In this document: positions 35,332 through 45,017 of the stretch, piece by piece
Numbering within the stretch: the first letter of the stretch is position 1
Layout: every line of letters starts with the position of its first letter
Assembly (NCBI RefSeq): GCF_000406965.1
Contig: NZ_KE136364.1
Span: 200,110 to 264,109, forward strand
Source: Enterococcus avium ATCC 14025
Lineage (GTDB): Bacteria > Bacillota > Bacilli > Lactobacillales > Enterococcaceae
Direction: 5' to 3'
DNA length: 64,000 nucleotides
Notes under the pieces: generated by a model
What the model saw: the letters and a program-made list of their open reading frames with translations, nothing else
Told to the model about the DNA's origin: nothing
The model's database searches: none
Position numbers and translations under genes: made by a program

Positions 35332-36396
35332 ATGATAAAACGGATTGAGAAATTACGAGCACTGATGAAAAAAGAGATCATTGACGCGTACTTAGTAACA
35401 AGTCCAGCGAATCTTCGTTATCTGACTAATTTTACCGGAACTGCTGGGTTAGCTTTGATTACATTAGAAAAAGCGTTCTTTATTACTGATTTTCGTTACA
35501 CTGAACAAGCAAGTGAACAGGTGCAAGGAATGACGATTATCCAACAGCAAGGTAATATTGTTGATGAGATTATCAAATTGATGGAAAGTGAAGGCATCAA
35601 TGTGCTTGGCTTTGAGGATGCATCCATGACTTACGCAGAGTATTCTATTTTTGAAGAAGTGATTGACGCGGAGCTGGCTCCAGCTAGTGGTATGATTGAG
35701 AAACTGCGAGAACAAAAAGATGATGGAGAGATTGCCATTATTGAAAAGGCCTGCGCTATTGCTGATGAAGGCTTCGAGCATGTCTTGAAAATGATCCGTC
35801 CGGGCATGACTGAAATTGAAGTTGCTAATCAGTTGGATTTCTTCATGCGTTCACTTGGGGCAACGGGCACATCGTTTGATACGATTGTGGCTAGCGGTGT
35901 TCGTTCTGCTTTGCCACATGGCATTGCCAGCGAAAAAATGATCGAACAAGGAGATTTAATCACGCTTGATTTTGGATGCGTCTATCAAGGCTATGTTTCA
36001 GATATTACACGGACATTTGCGATTGGCGATCCTGGTCAACAATTGAAGGAGATTTATCAAATCGTTTTGGAAGCACAATTAAAAGTCATTGAGGTAGCAC
36101 AAGCTGGTGTGACCGGAGCACAGTTAGATGGGGTTGCTCGTGATTTCATTACTGAAGCTGGTTATGGAGAAGCCTTTGGACATTCTACAGGTCATGGGAT
36201 CGGTATGGAGATTCATGAGGGTCCGAATATCAGTCGTTCAAATGATACACCGTTGAATGTGGGGAATATTATTACTGATGAGCCAGGAATCTATTTAGCT
36301 GGGTTAGGCGGTGTTCGAATTGAGGATGACTTGGTGATTTTAGCTGAAGGAAATCGAATTTTGACGCGGTCGCCAAAAGAGCTCATCATTTTATAA
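35332..36396 (+). CDS. pepP: M24 family Xaa-Pro aminopeptidase
   Basis: A 354-residue two-domain M24 peptidase: creatinase-like N-domain (1-125) and pita-bread catalytic domain with LDFGCVYQGYVSDITRTFA (two Asp ligands), HSTGHGIGMEIHEGP (His ligand) and the DEPGIYLAG ... VRIEDD glutamates. It cleaves N-terminal residues before proline. The ATG at 35332 is taken because GGGTG lies eight bases upstream; a GTG at 35323 overlaps that site. It precedes efp by 85 bases, as is usual in Firmicutes. Confidence 0.9.
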   Translation: MIKRIEKLRALMKKEIIDAYLVTSPANLRYLTNFTGTAGLALITLEKAFFITDFRYTEQASEQVQGMTIIQQQGNIVDEIIKLMESEGINVLGFEDASMTYAEYSIFEEVIDAELAPASGMIEKLREQKDDGEIAIIEKACAIADEGFEHVLKMIRPGMTEIEVANQLDFFMRSLGATGTSFDTIVASGVRSALPHGIASEKMIEQGDLITLDFGCVYQGYVSDITRTFAIGDPGQQLKEIYQIVLEAQLKVIEVAQAGVTGAQLDGVARDFITEAGYGEAFGHSTGHGIGMEIHEGPNISRSNDTPLNVGNIITDEPGIYLAGLGGVRIEDDLVILAEGNRILTRSPKELIIL

Positions 36397-36481
36397 GTCT
36401 TATTGAGTAGTGGTAGCGTAAGTAAACAAGAAATGATAAACTAGAACCAAATCTGCAGAGATTGAATTAGGAGGAAGTATC

Positions 36482-37039
36482 ATGATTTCAGTAAACGATT
36501 TTAAAACTGGCTTAACGATCGAGGTGGACGGCGGCATTTGGCGCGTAGTCGATTTTCAACATGTAAAGCCAGGTAAAGGTGCGGCCTTCGTTCGTTCGAA
36601 ACTTAAAAATCTACGTACGGGAGCAGTTCAAGAAAAAACCTTCCGCGCTGGTGAAAAAGTAGCAAAAGCTCAAATTGATAATAAAAAAATGCAGTATCTT
36701 TATGATGACGGAGATAACTATGTCTTCATGGATATGCAAAGCTATGAACAAATTGAAATGCCAAAACAACAAGTAGCAGAAGAAATGCTTTATGTATTAG
36801 AAAATACGGAATTGACCGTCATTATGTATGGTAATGAAGTTTTAGGTGTTGATCTGCCAAATACCGTAGTATTGGAAGTTGCAGAAACAGAACCAAATAT
36901 CAAAGGGGATACCTCATCAGGCGGTTCAAAGCCTGCTGTGATGGAAACTGGCCTGACCGTCAATGTACCATTCTTCGTAAATCAAGGAGACAAACTGATC
37001 ATTAATACACAAGATGGCAGCTACGCTTCCAGAGCATAA
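36482..37039 (+). CDS. efp: Elongation factor P
   Basis: A 185-residue EF-P with KOW-like N-domain and two OB domains. KPGKG contains Lys32, the residue modified in many bacteria. It relieves ribosome stalling at polyproline. AGGAGG precedes the ATG by seven bases. The downstream region is an unusual tandem repeat rather than the short gap usually seen before asp23/yqhY. Confidence 0.96.
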   Translation: MISVNDFKTGLTIEVDGGIWRVVDFQHVKPGKGAAFVRSKLKNLRTGAVQEKTFRAGEKVAKAQIDNKKMQYLYDDGDNYVFMDMQSYEQIEMPKQQVAEEMLYVLENTELTVIMYGNEVLGVDLPNTVVLEVAETEPNIKGDTSSGGSKPAVMETGLTVNVPFFVNQGDKLIINTQDGSYASRA

Positions 37040-37050
37040 TGCATAATAAA

Positions 37051-37364
37051 GAGTAAGGGTGTCAGTTCTGTTTTTCGCAGAACCAAAAAACAGGAAAACA
37101 TACTTGCCATTCAAAAATAGAGCAAAGAATAAACCAGTATAACAGAATGATATACGGCACGAATATCATTCTGTTATACTGGTAAGAAAAATAATTACAT
37201 TTAGCAGGAGTAAGGGTGTCAGTTCTGTTTTTCGCAGTATCAAAAAACAGGAAAACATACTTGCCATTCAAAAATAAAGCCAAAATGGAACAGTTTAACA
37301 GAATGATATACGGTACGAACATCAGACTTATTTTTCTGGTAAGAAAAATAATTACATTTAGCAG
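37051..37364 (+). repeat. Two tandem copies of a 157-bp non-coding unit
   Basis: Copy 1 is 37051-37207 and copy 2 is 37208-37364, each 157 bp and each starting GAGTAAGGGTGTCAGTTCTG; a third start (GAGTAAGG) at 37365 leads into the asp23 ribosome site. The outer parts are nearly identical (TTTTTCGCAG, AAAACAGGAAAACATACTT, GTAAGAAAAATAATTAC); the middle differs, because copy 1 holds a perfect hairpin and copy 2 a degraded version. No frame is supported. Confidence 0.9.
37134..37182. terminator. Perfect 20-bp hairpin in the first repeat copy
   Basis: CCAGTATAACAGAATGATAT pairs with its complement at 37163-37182 around a nine-base loop. There is no T run after it, so it may be an RNA-processing or attenuation structure rather than a simple terminator. 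Confidence 0.55.
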
Positions 37365-37382
37365 GAGTAAGGAGAGAGTAAG

Positions 37383-37808
37383 ATGGCAGATGAAAAGAAT
37401 TTAGTTTTAGGCGAGAGCCCGGAACTTGGGGAAATTATCATTGCACCAGAAGTAATCGAAGTAATTATCGGGATTGCGGCTTCTAAAGTTGACGGAGTTT
37501 ACGGCATGCGCGGCTCATTAGCTAGCAATGTGACAGAATTACTTGGTAAAGCAGCTCACGGTAAAGGTGTTTATCTCAAAAATGACGAAGACGGATTGAA
37601 AGTCGATATTTATTCTTATTTTGACTATGGCACTTCGGTACCTAAAGTGGCTATGGCCATGCAAGAGCGCGTGAAACAGCAAGTTTTATTTATGACAGAT
37701 GTTGCCTTAAGTGAAGTAAATATCCACGTAGTCGGCGTTGTAGCTGAAAAACTAGAGCAACCAACTTTAGAAGAACTATTCAATGATGAAGAGGAAAATA
37801 ATGAGTAA
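37383..37808 (+). CDS. Asp23/Gls24 family envelope-stress protein (YqhY-type)
   Basis: A 141-residue Asp23-family protein: LGEIIIAPEVIEVIIGIAASKVDGVYGM, then KVDIYSYFDYGTSVPKVAMAMQERVKQQVLFM and VNIHVVGV. In efp-yqhY-nusB clusters it is linked to envelope homeostasis and lipid metabolism. AGGAGAGAGTAAG upstream; its last bases overlap nusB by eight. Confidence 0.92.
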   Translation: MADEKNLVLGESPELGEIIIAPEVIEVIIGIAASKVDGVYGMRGSLASNVTELLGKAAHGKGVYLKNDEDGLKVDIYSYFDYGTSVPKVAMAMQERVKQQVLFMTDVALSEVNIHVVGVVAEKLEQPTLEELFNDEEENNE

Positions 37809-38259
37809 AGAATTATCACGTCACGAGATTCGAGAAAAGGCCTTGCAGGCACTGTTTCCGTTGGATTTTAATCAAGAATTAACAAAAAAAGACGCCATCA
37901 ACCATGCATTAAGTATTGACCAACAAGAGATTGTCAGTGAAGATGAAGACGCATTTGTTCCAGTCTATCTTGATGAATTAGTTGGCGGAGTCGTTGAACA
38001 TCAAGCAGAACTAGATAAAATTATTCAAAAGCATTTACGTTCTAACTGGTCGATTCAACGAATTGCTAAAATGGATTTGATTATCTTGCGACTAGGTATT
38101 TATGAGATGTTATACAACACGCAAGTACCTAACCGAGTGGTTCTAAATGAAGCCATCGAGTTAGCCAAAACTTTCAGCGATGATCAATCAAGAAAGTTCG
38201 TTAATGGAATCTTATCTAATGTAATGAAAGAGATCGATGAAGCTGGGGCAAATAGCTAA
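37801..38259 (+). CDS. nusB: Transcription antitermination factor NusB
   Basis: A 152-residue NusB: SRHEIREKALQALFPLD at the N-terminus, VVEHQAELDKII, LRSNWSIQRIAKMDLIILRLGIYEML and VVLNEAIELAKTFSDDQSRKFVNGIL. It is part of the rRNA antitermination complex with NusE. The ATG at 37801 overlaps asp23 by eight bases, with GAGG upstream. Confidence 0.95.
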   Translation: MSKELSRHEIREKALQALFPLDFNQELTKKDAINHALSIDQQEIVSEDEDAFVPVYLDELVGGVVEHQAELDKIIQKHLRSNWSIQRIAKMDLIILRLGIYEMLYNTQVPNRVVLNEAIELAKTFSDDQSRKFVNGILSNVMKEIDEAGANS

Positions 38260-38280
38260 TAGAGCTATTTTTCCCAGCTT
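38240..38280 (+). terminator. Hairpin spanning the nusB stop codon
   Basis: AAGCTGGG ... CCCAGCTT with an inner AAATAGCT / AGCTATTT helix; the stop codon lies inside it. There is no downstream T run, so partial attenuation or mRNA stability is as likely as termination. Confidence 0.55.
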
Positions 38281-38318
38281 CATTTAAACTATAGAAAAGA
38301 AAGAAGCGGGGAATGAAC

Positions 38319-39176
38319 GTGGCACAACTTATTAATGGTAAAGAATTGGCAGAAAAGCTTCAACAGGAGACAGCACAGCAAGTTGAAACATTAGCAGCAA
38401 AGGGTATCCATCCAGGGTTAGTCGTGTTATTAGTCGGCGAAAACCCCGCTAGTCAAATCTATGTTAGAAACAAAGAACGTGCAGCAAAGAAAATCGGTAT
38501 ACATTCTGAAGTCAAAAAATATCCAGAAACCATCACCGAAGCAGAGCTGATCAAAGAAATCAACTACTTTAACCAATCAACTGAATTCCATGGCATTTTG
38601 GTTCAATTGCCCTTACCAGAACACATTGATGAAGAGAAAGTTTTGATGGCAATCAATCCTTTAAAGGATGTTGACGGATTCCATCCAATGAACATGGGAC
38701 GTCTATTTGCTGGAATGCCTCACACAATTCCTTGCACCCCGTATGGTATCATGAAAATGTTTGAAGAATACAATATCCCATTAGCCGGTAAACAAGCAGT
38801 GGTGATCGGTCGCAGCAACATCGTGGGCAAACCAATGGCAATCTTACTTTTAGGTGCAGATTCAACAGTGACTCTGACACATTCTAAAACAGAAGACTTA
38901 GCCAAAGTTGCTAGTAAAGCAGATATTCTGGTTGTAGCAATTGGCAGAGGCCATTTTGTAACGAAAGAATTCATCAAACCAGGAGCTGTCGTTATCGATG
39001 TCGGTATGAATCGAAATGAGGATGGAAAGCTGATTGGCGATGTGAAATTTGATGAAGTCGAGCCAATTGCTAGCTACATTACACCTGTCCCTGGCGGTGT
39101 CGGTCCTATGACCATTACGATGCTGATGCAGCAAACCGTGGAATGCTGCGAACGCCAAGTATTAGATCACGAATAG
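38319..39176 (+). CDS. folD: Bifunctional methylenetetrahydrofolate dehydrogenase/cyclohydrolase
   Basis: A 285-residue Fol[28 protein letters not shown] (substrate Tyr and Lys), [35 protein letters not shown] (NADP site) and [12 protein letters not shown]. The GTG at 38319 is preferred because GGGGA lies six bases upstream, whereas the ATG at 38313 touches it. Confidence 0.94.
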   Translation: MAQLINGKELAEKLQQETAQQVETLAAKGIHPGLVVLLVGENPASQIYVRNKERAAKKIGIHSEVKKYPETITEAELIKEINYFNQSTEFHGILVQLPLPEHIDEEKVLMAINPLKDVDGFHPMNMGRLFAGMPHTIPCTPYGIMKMFEEYNIPLAGKQAVVIGRSNIVGKPMAILLLGADSTVTLTHSKTEDLAKVASKADILVVAIGRGHFVTKEFIKPGAVVIDVGMNRNEDGKLIGDVKFDEVEPIASYITPVPGGVGPMTITMLMQQTVECCERQVLDHE

Positions 39177-39191
39177 CAAAGAGGTGTTCAA

Positions 39192-40526
39192 ATGGCACAA
39201 GAGTATTTAACTGTCAGTGCATTAAACAAATACATCAAACGAAAATTCGACGTAGACCCCTATTTAGAGCGGGTCTATTTGACCGGAGAAATTTCCAACT
39301 TTCGCATGCGGGCAAATAGTCATCAATATTTCAGTTTAAAAGATGAGCGTTCCAAAATCAGTGCAATCATGTTCAAAGGAGCTTTTCAAAAACTGAAATT
39401 CACACCAAAGGAAGGCATGAAAGTGCTGGTAGTCGGTCGTGTGGCATTGTATGAAGCCAGCGGTAATTATCAAATATATATTGACCACATGGAGCCTGAT
39501 GGTGTTGGCGCACTATACCAAGCTTTAGCAGAACTACGAGAAAAATTAAACAAAGAAGGATTGTTCTCACAGCCAAAGAAAACTTTGCCGCGTTATCCGA
39601 AACGAATCGCGGTGATCACTAGTCCAAGTGGTGCAGTCATTCGCGATATCATTACGACTGTCAAACGCCGATACCCAATTACTCAGTTGGTTCTTTTCCC
39701 AACTCTAGTACAAGGGGACAAAGCGGCGGCTGATATTGTTAAAAATATCAAAAAAGCCGAAGCAATGGATTTTGATACGATGATCATCGGTCGTGGCGGT
39801 GGTTCTATTGAAGATTTGTGGCCTTTCAATGAAGAAAGTGTGGCGCGGGCGATTGCAGCTTCGCCAATACCAATTATTTCCTCTGTAGGGCATGAGACGG
39901 ACACAACGATTGCGGATTTAGTTGCTGATGTGCGTGCAGCAACGCCAACGGCAGCGGCGGAATTAGCAGTTCCCGTTTTATCAGAGGAAATTCTGCGAAT
40001 TAAAGAAAAGCAGGCACGTTTAGAACAGGCCTTCTTGCATCAATTGCAACGAAAAAAAGAACGATTTGAACGTTTGCAGCAATCATATATTTTTAGACAG
40101 CCTAACCGTTTATATGAAGCGCAAAGTATACAACTGGATCGCTTAACGCAACAATTACAACAAAACATGACTGTTTTGGTGAATCAGCGAGAACGAGAAC
40201 TAATGCAATATAGTAATCGTTTGGCCCAAGCTAATCCCATCAATCGTGTCAGACAGGCTCAACAGCAAATGACCTATCTACAGGAACGTTTGCAGCAGCA
40301 AATGCAAGGCTATTTGGAAAAACAACAACGGCGAGTGCAGCAGGCTATCACTTCATTGGATTTACTAAGTCCATTGAAAACAATGGGTCGGGGATTCACC
40401 TATACGACCCAAGATGAGCAAGTCGTTCGTTCAGTAAATGATTTGCAGGAAAAAGAGATGACCGTTCATTTTGTTGATGGTACGGTTAAAGCCGCGATTT
40501 TAAAAATTGAAAAAGGAGAAGAGTAA
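39192..40526 (+). CDS. xseA: Exodeoxyribonuclease VII large subunit
   Basis: A 444-residue XseA: N-terminal OB fold (residues 1-100, [24 protein letters not shown]), catalytic core with [47 protein letters not shown] and AATPTAAAE, then a long coiled coil and a C-terminal tail. It overlaps xseB by one base (TAATG). Confidence 0.95.
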   Translation: MAQEYLTVSALNKYIKRKFDVDPYLERVYLTGEISNFRMRANSHQYFSLKDERSKISAIMFKGAFQKLKFTPKEGMKVLVVGRVALYEASGNYQIYIDHMEPDGVGALYQALAELREKLNKEGLFSQPKKTLPRYPKRIAVITSPSGAVIRDIITTVKRRYPITQLVLFPTLVQGDKAAADIVKNIKKAEAMDFDTMIIGRGGGSIEDLWPFNEESVARAIAASPIPIISSVGHETDTTIADLVADVRAATPTAAAELAVPVLSEEILRIKEKQARLEQAFLHQLQRKKERFERLQQSYIFRQPNRLYEAQSIQLDRLTQQLQQNMTVLVNQRERELMQYSNRLAQANPINRVRQAQQQMTYLQERLQQQMQGYLEKQQRRVQQAITSLDLLSPLKTMGRGFTYTTQDEQVVRSVNDLQEKEMTVHFVDGTVKAAILKIEKGEE

Positions 40527-40747
40527 TGGAAAATACAACCTTTGAAGAATCAATTACGCAATTAGAAACCATTGTTACGCAGTTAGAGCGTGGCGATGTA
40601 CCTTTAGAAGAAGCACTAGAAGCGTTTCAAAAAGGAATGGTTTTGAGTAAGCAATGTCAAGATACGTTAACAAAAGCAGAAAAAACACTGACTAAAATGA
40701 TGAGTGAAGATGAAGAAGTGCCTTTTACAGGTGAGGAGGAAGCCTAA
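40526..40747 (+). CDS. xseB: Exodeoxyribonuclease VII small subunit
   Basis: A 73-residue Xse[28 protein letters not shown] and [16 protein letters not shown]. It forms a helical hairpin that binds the XseA coiled coil. AAAGGAG lies before the ATG; one-base overlap with ispA. Confidence 0.95.
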   Translation: MENTTFEESITQLETIVTQLERGDVPLEEALEAFQKGMVLSKQCQDTLTKAEKTLTKMMSEDEEVPFTGEEEA

Positions 40748-41631
40748 TGTTGCAGCAGCTTTCTGCTGAAGAGCTACCAAAGGTTGAAAAAGAGATCGTT
40801 GACTTCATTACTACTAGCACTGCACATGAAGAGTTGAAAAAGAGCATGCTTTATTCCGTTAAAGCAGGCGGGAAACGGATTCGGCCGCTGATTGTGTTAG
40901 CGACTGTTCAGGCATTTCAGAAAGAGTTAACAGTCCCGGTTTATCAAACCGCCGGAGCATTAGAGATGATTCATACTTACTCACTGATTCATGATGATTT
41001 GCCAGCGATGGATAATGATGATTTGAGACGTGGAAAACCCACCAATCATAAAGTCTTTGGTGAAGCCTTAGCGATTTTGGCTGGTGATGGACTTTTGACC
41101 GGTGCCTTTCAACTGGTTAGTGAAACTACCTTGAGTCCAACAGAGAATGTTTTGTTGATCCAGCTTTTGGCAAAAGCTGCAGGAAGCGGCGGGATGGTAG
41201 CTGGTCAAGCAGGCGACATGGCAGCCGAGAAACAACACGTAGCGCTAAACGAGTTAAAGGCGATCCATCGTGGAAAGACTGGAGCACTTTTAACTTATGC
41301 TTTCGTTGCAGGTGGCATTTTAGCCAATCAAACCGAATATGTGATTGAACTGCTTGAAAAGCTTGGGAATCACATCGGTTTGGCCTTCCAAATTCGCGAT
41401 GATCTGTTAGATGTTGTCGGAACTACCAAGGAGCTAGGAAAAAAAGTAGGTCAAGATGAGAAATTAGATAAAAGTACTTATCCGGCTTTACTTGGATTGG
41501 AAGGTGCAAAAAAGGCACTGACAGATGAATTGAAGCAAGCAGAAATAGTTGTACAGCAATTAGCAAAGGCCGCTGATTTTCAACCACGAATTTTCCAAGA
41601 GTTACTTGGGCTATTTGCACTTACAAAATAA
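40747..41631 (+). CDS. ispA: Farnesyl diphosphate synthase (polyprenyl synthetase)
   Basis: A 294-residue short-chain prenyl transferase: GGKRIRPLIV, the first Asp-rich motif HDDLPAMDND, GKPTNHK, and the second motif IRDDLLD. It supplies farnesyl diphosphate for undecaprenyl phosphate. TAATG overlap with xseB; GAGGAGG upstream. Confidence 0.94.
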   Translation: MLQQLSAEELPKVEKEIVDFITTSTAHEELKKSMLYSVKAGGKRIRPLIVLATVQAFQKELTVPVYQTAGALEMIHTYSLIHDDLPAMDNDDLRRGKPTNHKVFGEALAILAGDGLLTGAFQLVSETTLSPTENVLLIQLLAKAAGSGGMVAGQAGDMAAEKQHVALNELKAIHRGKTGALLTYAFVAGGILANQTEYVIELLEKLGNHIGLAFQIRDDLLDVVGTTKELGKKVGQDEKLDKSTYPALLGLEGAKKALTDELKQAEIVVQQLAKAADFQPRIFQELLGLFALTK

Positions 41632-41656
41632 AAATATAATGAAGTAGGAAATAACT

Positions 41657-42472
41657 ATGAAAAAAGAACGTGTCGATGTGTTGGCTTTTAATCAAGGTCT
41701 TTTTGAAACTAGAGAAAAGGCCAAACGTGGCGTTATGGCTGGGTTAGTTTATGACCAGAAAAATGAACGTTTGGACAAACCAGGCGAAAAAATTTCAATT
41801 GAAACCATTCTACAAATAAAAGGTCAAAGTTTAGCGTATGTTTCTCGTGGCGGACTAAAATTAGAAAAAGCACTAAAGACTTTTGACGTTGATATGAATC
41901 AGAAAATTCTGCTGGACATTGGTTCCTCAACGGGCGGCTTCACCGATGTAGCATTACAAAATGGTGCCGCATTGAGTTATGCACTAGATGTCGGCTACAA
42001 TCAGTTGGCTTGGAAATTGCGACAAGATGAACGCGTAGTGGTGATGGAACGGACAAACTTCCGTTATTCAAAATTAGCAGACTTTGAAGAAGGACAGCCC
42101 AATTTTGCGACAATTGATGTTTCCTTTATCTCCTTAAAATTAATTTTACCTCCGCTTCATGACATTTTGACTGATGATGGCGATGTCGTGGCGCTAATTA
42201 AACCTCAATTTGAGGCAGGAAAAGAATATGTCGGAAAAAAAGGGATCATTAAAGATCCAAAAACACATTTGATGGTATTAGAAGATATTACCGATTTCGC
42301 AATGACTCACGGCTTTAATGTGCAAGAATTAACGTTCTCTCCAATTACTGGAGGTGAGGGCAATATCGAATTCCTTGCCCATTTGAAAAAAGTGCCCGAA
42401 AGAGGTAGCTTAAATCCAAAAATTGACCTAACAAATATTGTCTCAGAGGCCCATCAGCAATTAGATAAGTAG
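41657..42472 (+). CDS. tlyA: TlyA family rRNA 2'-O-methyltransferase
   Basis: A 271-residue protein: S4 RNA-binding domain (residues 1-65; LAFNQGLFETREKAKRGVMAG) and an FtsJ-like methyltransferase with LLDIGSSTGGFTDVALQNGA (SAM loop), IDVSFISLKLILPPL and LIKPQFEAG. In other bacteria TlyA methylates 16S and 23S rRNA; family members have also been called haemolysins. GTAGGAAATAAC precedes the ATG. Confidence 0.92.
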   Translation: MKKERVDVLAFNQGLFETREKAKRGVMAGLVYDQKNERLDKPGEKISIETILQIKGQSLAYVSRGGLKLEKALKTFDVDMNQKILLDIGSSTGGFTDVALQNGAALSYALDVGYNQLAWKLRQDERVVVMERTNFRYSKLADFEEGQPNFATIDVSFISLKLILPPLHDILTDDGDVVALIKPQFEAGKEYVGKKGIIKDPKTHLMVLEDITDFAMTHGFNVQELTFSPITGGEGNIEFLAHLKKVPERGSLNPKIDLTNIVSEAHQQLDK

Positions 42473-42487
42473 TCTGGAGGAGAGGGA

Positions 42488-42946
42488 ATGCGAAAACAAG
42501 AACGGCATCGTATCATCACACAGTTACTAAGTGAATATGATGTAAAGAAACAAGAAGATTTTGTGGCGATCCTTGCACAACAAGGAGTGACGGTAACACA
42601 GGCCACAATCTCACGTGATATTAAGGAAATGAAACTGATCAAAGTACCAGCACAAAATGGTGGTTATCGCTACAGCATGCCGCGTAAAGAACAAGAAGAT
42701 GTGAACGAAAAACTTGCTGATTTATTAAAAGAAGCGGTGATATCCGTCGATCAAATGGAGAAATTTGTTAATGTGAAAACATTACCTGGAAATGCTTCGG
42801 CGTGTGCAAATTTATTAGAAAAACAATTCACAAAAGTTTTATTTACGACTTTGAATGATGATGACGGCGTTTTGATGATTGCACGGACAGAAGAGGACGC
42901 TAGACGTATTAAGCAAGACATCGCTGAAAAAAGTCAAAATAATTAG
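42488..42946 (+). CDS. argR: Arginine repressor ArgR/AhrC
   Basis: A 152-residue ArgR: N-terminal winged helix (RKQERHRIITQLL, TVTQATISRDIKEMKLIKV) and C-terminal arginine-binding hexamerisation domain (LPGNASACANLLEKQF, LNDDDGVLMIARTEEDA). GGAGGAGAGGG upstream. Confidence 0.93.
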   Translation: MRKQERHRIITQLLSEYDVKKQEDFVAILAQQGVTVTQATISRDIKEMKLIKVPAQNGGYRYSMPRKEQEDVNEKLADLLKEAVISVDQMEKFVNVKTLPGNASACANLLEKQFTKVLFTTLNDDDGVLMIARTEEDARRIKQDIAEKSQNN

Positions 42947-42975
42947 TATGACTCATTAAAAGGGGAATAGGCAGA

Positions 42976-44646
42976 ATGTTACAGGAATTGACAATTAAAA
43001 ATTTTGCGATCATTTCTTCGTTACATTTGAGCTTCACTGATGGAATGACTGCGTTAACAGGTGAAACTGGAGCCGGAAAATCGATCATAATTGATGCAGT
43101 GAGCTTACTGGCAGGAGCTCGCTCGTCGATTGAATATATTCGCCAAGGCAGTGATAAATGTCTAGTCGAAGGACTTTTTGATTTACCAAAACAATCGGAC
43201 TTTCAAGAATTGATGGAAGAGCTTGGAATTGAGGTTGATGAGGCTGGATTGATTGTTCAGCGAGATTTGAATAGTTCAGGAAAAAGTGTGTCACGTGTCA
43301 ATGGCAGAATCGTAACTCTCGCAAATCTACGTAGAATCGGACAATTTCTAGTAGATATTCAAGGACAAAATGACCATCAAGAACTGATGCATCCAGAATC
43401 CCATTTACGTCTTTTAGATAGTTTTGGTGATTCAGCATTTCAAGAAATTAAAACGACCTACCAAATCGCTTACCGAGAGTATGTTACCTTAGCCAAACAG
43501 GTTAAGAAATTTAAGCAAAACGAGCAGTCCTTTGTTCAACGGATCGATATGTTGACCTTCCAGCAAGAAGAAATCGGTAACGCTGAACTAACTCTGGGCG
43601 AGGAAGAAAAGCTAATGGAAGAACGTGACAAACTCACCAATTATCAAAAAATCGTTGACAGTCTTTCCTATAGCTATCAAGCAATGACGAATGAGGAGAC
43701 AAGTTCCCTTGACGCTATTGGGTCAGCTAGTCAAGAATTGCAAACAATTGCCTCTCTAGATAAAGATTATGAAAACATTTCTGATAATGTGCATAGCGCA
43801 TACTATCTTTTGCAAGATGCTGTTAGCGAAATTGGTCGCCAGCTGGATCTGTTAGAGCTTGATGAAGAACGTTTAGATTTGGTTAATGAGCGACTGGAAT
43901 TGATTCATCAATTGAAACGCAAATATGGTGATTCGATAGAAAGCATTTTGAGCTATTACGAGCGAATAAGCCAAGAGCTTCTAGATTCAGATTTTTCTGG
44001 AGATAAATTGGAAAAACTAGAAAAGGAATTAGCAGTTAAAGAAAGTAAATTGCTAAAATTAGCGGAAAAGCTGCGAACAGCTCGACAGGAAATGGCGAAG
44101 AAACTGGAAGCGGCTATTCAAACTGAGTTGAAGGATCTTTATATGGAGAATGCCCGTTTTGAAGTACGTTTTAAAGAAGCAGGATTTAGTCCTGAAGGCA
44201 TTGATGAAGTAGAATTCTTTATTACGACGAATCCTGGTGAACCATTGAAGCCGTTAGTTAAAGTGGCATCAGGTGGAGAAATCTCACGAGTCATGTTGGC
44301 GTTGAAGACGATTTTCTCAAAAACACAAGGGTTGACCAGTATTGTGTTTGATGAAGTAGACACGGGGGTCAGTGGTAGAGTGGCTCAGGCGATCGCAGAC
44401 AAGATTTATCAAATCGGACAAAATTCTCAAGCGCTTTGTATCACCCATTTGCCTCAAGTAGCTGCTAAAGCTGATCATCAGCTGTTTATTCGCAAAGAAG
44501 TAGTAGATGGACGAACATTGACTAAAGTGGAGGAGCTAACTGAGCAAGACCGTACAGAAGAAATCGCCCGTATGTTAGCAGGAACTGAAATTACGGATTT
44601 AACTGTTAAACATGCAAAGGAACTATTACAGTTAGCAAAAAAATAG
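42976..44646 (+). CDS. recN: DNA repair protein RecN
   Basis: A 556-residue SMC-like ATPase: Walker A GETGAGKSIIIDA (residues about 33-45), coiled coils through the middle, ABC signature VASGGEISRVMLALK and Walker B IVFDEVDTGVSG. It acts early in double-strand break repair. AAAGGGG upstream. The terminator begins at its stop codon. Confidence 0.95.
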   Translation: MLQELTIKNFAIISSLHLSFTDGMTALTGETGAGKSIIIDAVSLLAGARSSIEYIRQGSDKCLVEGLFDLPKQSDFQELMEELGIEVDEAGLIVQRDLNSSGKSVSRVNGRIVTLANLRRIGQFLVDIQGQNDHQELMHPESHLRLLDSFGDSAFQEIKTTYQIAYREYVTLAKQVKKFKQNEQSFVQRIDMLTFQQEEIGNAELTLGEEEKLMEERDKLTNYQKIVDSLSYSYQAMTNEETSSLDAIGSASQELQTIASLDKDYENISDNVHSAYYLLQDAVSEIGRQLDLLELDEERLDLVNERLELIHQLKRKYGDSIESILSYYERISQELLDSDFSGDKLEKLEKELAVKESKLLKLAEKLRTARQEMAKKLEAAIQTELKDLYMENARFEVRFKEAGFSPEGIDEVEFFITTNPGEPLKPLVKVASGGEISRVMLALKTIFSKTQGLTSIVFDEVDTGVSGRVAQAIADKIYQIGQNSQALCITHLPQVAAKADHQLFIRKEVVDGRTLTKVEELTEQDRTEEIARMLAGTEITDLTVKHAKELLQLAKK

Positions 44647-44670
44647 CCGGAGCAAATGCTCCGGCTATTT
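44641..44670. terminator. Bidirectional terminator of recN and the DUF4044 gene
   Basis: AAATAGCCGGAGC / GCTCCGGCTATTT 13-bp perfect stem with AAAT loop; includes the recN stop codon. Confidence 0.85.
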
Positions 44671-44672
44671 GC

Positions 44673-44789
44673 TTACATAATACTTAACAGACTACTCAAA
44701 ACTAATGATCCAATTGTTAAAATTAACATAGTCCAAATAACAACTTTAGTAACTTTAGAAAATGTGCTCGTGGATTTTTTGTTATTCAT
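44673..44789 (-). CDS. DUF4044 family small membrane protein
   Basis: A 38-residue peptide: MNNKKSTSTFSKVTKVVIW followed by a single membrane helix ending SSLLSIM. The FSKVTKVVIW start and size match DUF4044 of lactic acid bacteria. GAGGG lies about ten bases upstream of the ATG. It converges with recN on a shared terminator. Function unknown. Confidence 0.75.
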   Translation of the reverse strand: MNNKKSTSTFSKVTKVVIWTMLILTIGSLVLSSLLSIM

Positions 44790-45017
44790 GATGTCACCAT
44801 CCCTCAAAAAAACTTCAAAATCATCATACTTCATTTTTCAAAACTCCGCAATCAACCAAAAAAACTTTTAAAAAATACTAAGAAATCTTTTCGCGTCGAT
44901 ATTGCGAATTCAATTGTTAAAACTTGCTAAATCCTTTATATTTTAAATGAATTGAAACACGAATGTAACGATAATGCAGTATAGTGAGGGTAGTAGTTTG
45001 AAGAGGAAGGACTGTAT

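Noticed and set aside
37062-37322. An 86-codon minus-strand open frame with an internal repeated peptide
   Set aside because: The peptide repeat simply mirrors the 157-bp DNA repeat; there is no ribosome site and the hairpin is inside it.
44656-44871. A 71-codon plus-strand frame after recN
   Set aside because: It lies antisense to the better supported DUF4044 gene and starts inside the terminator.
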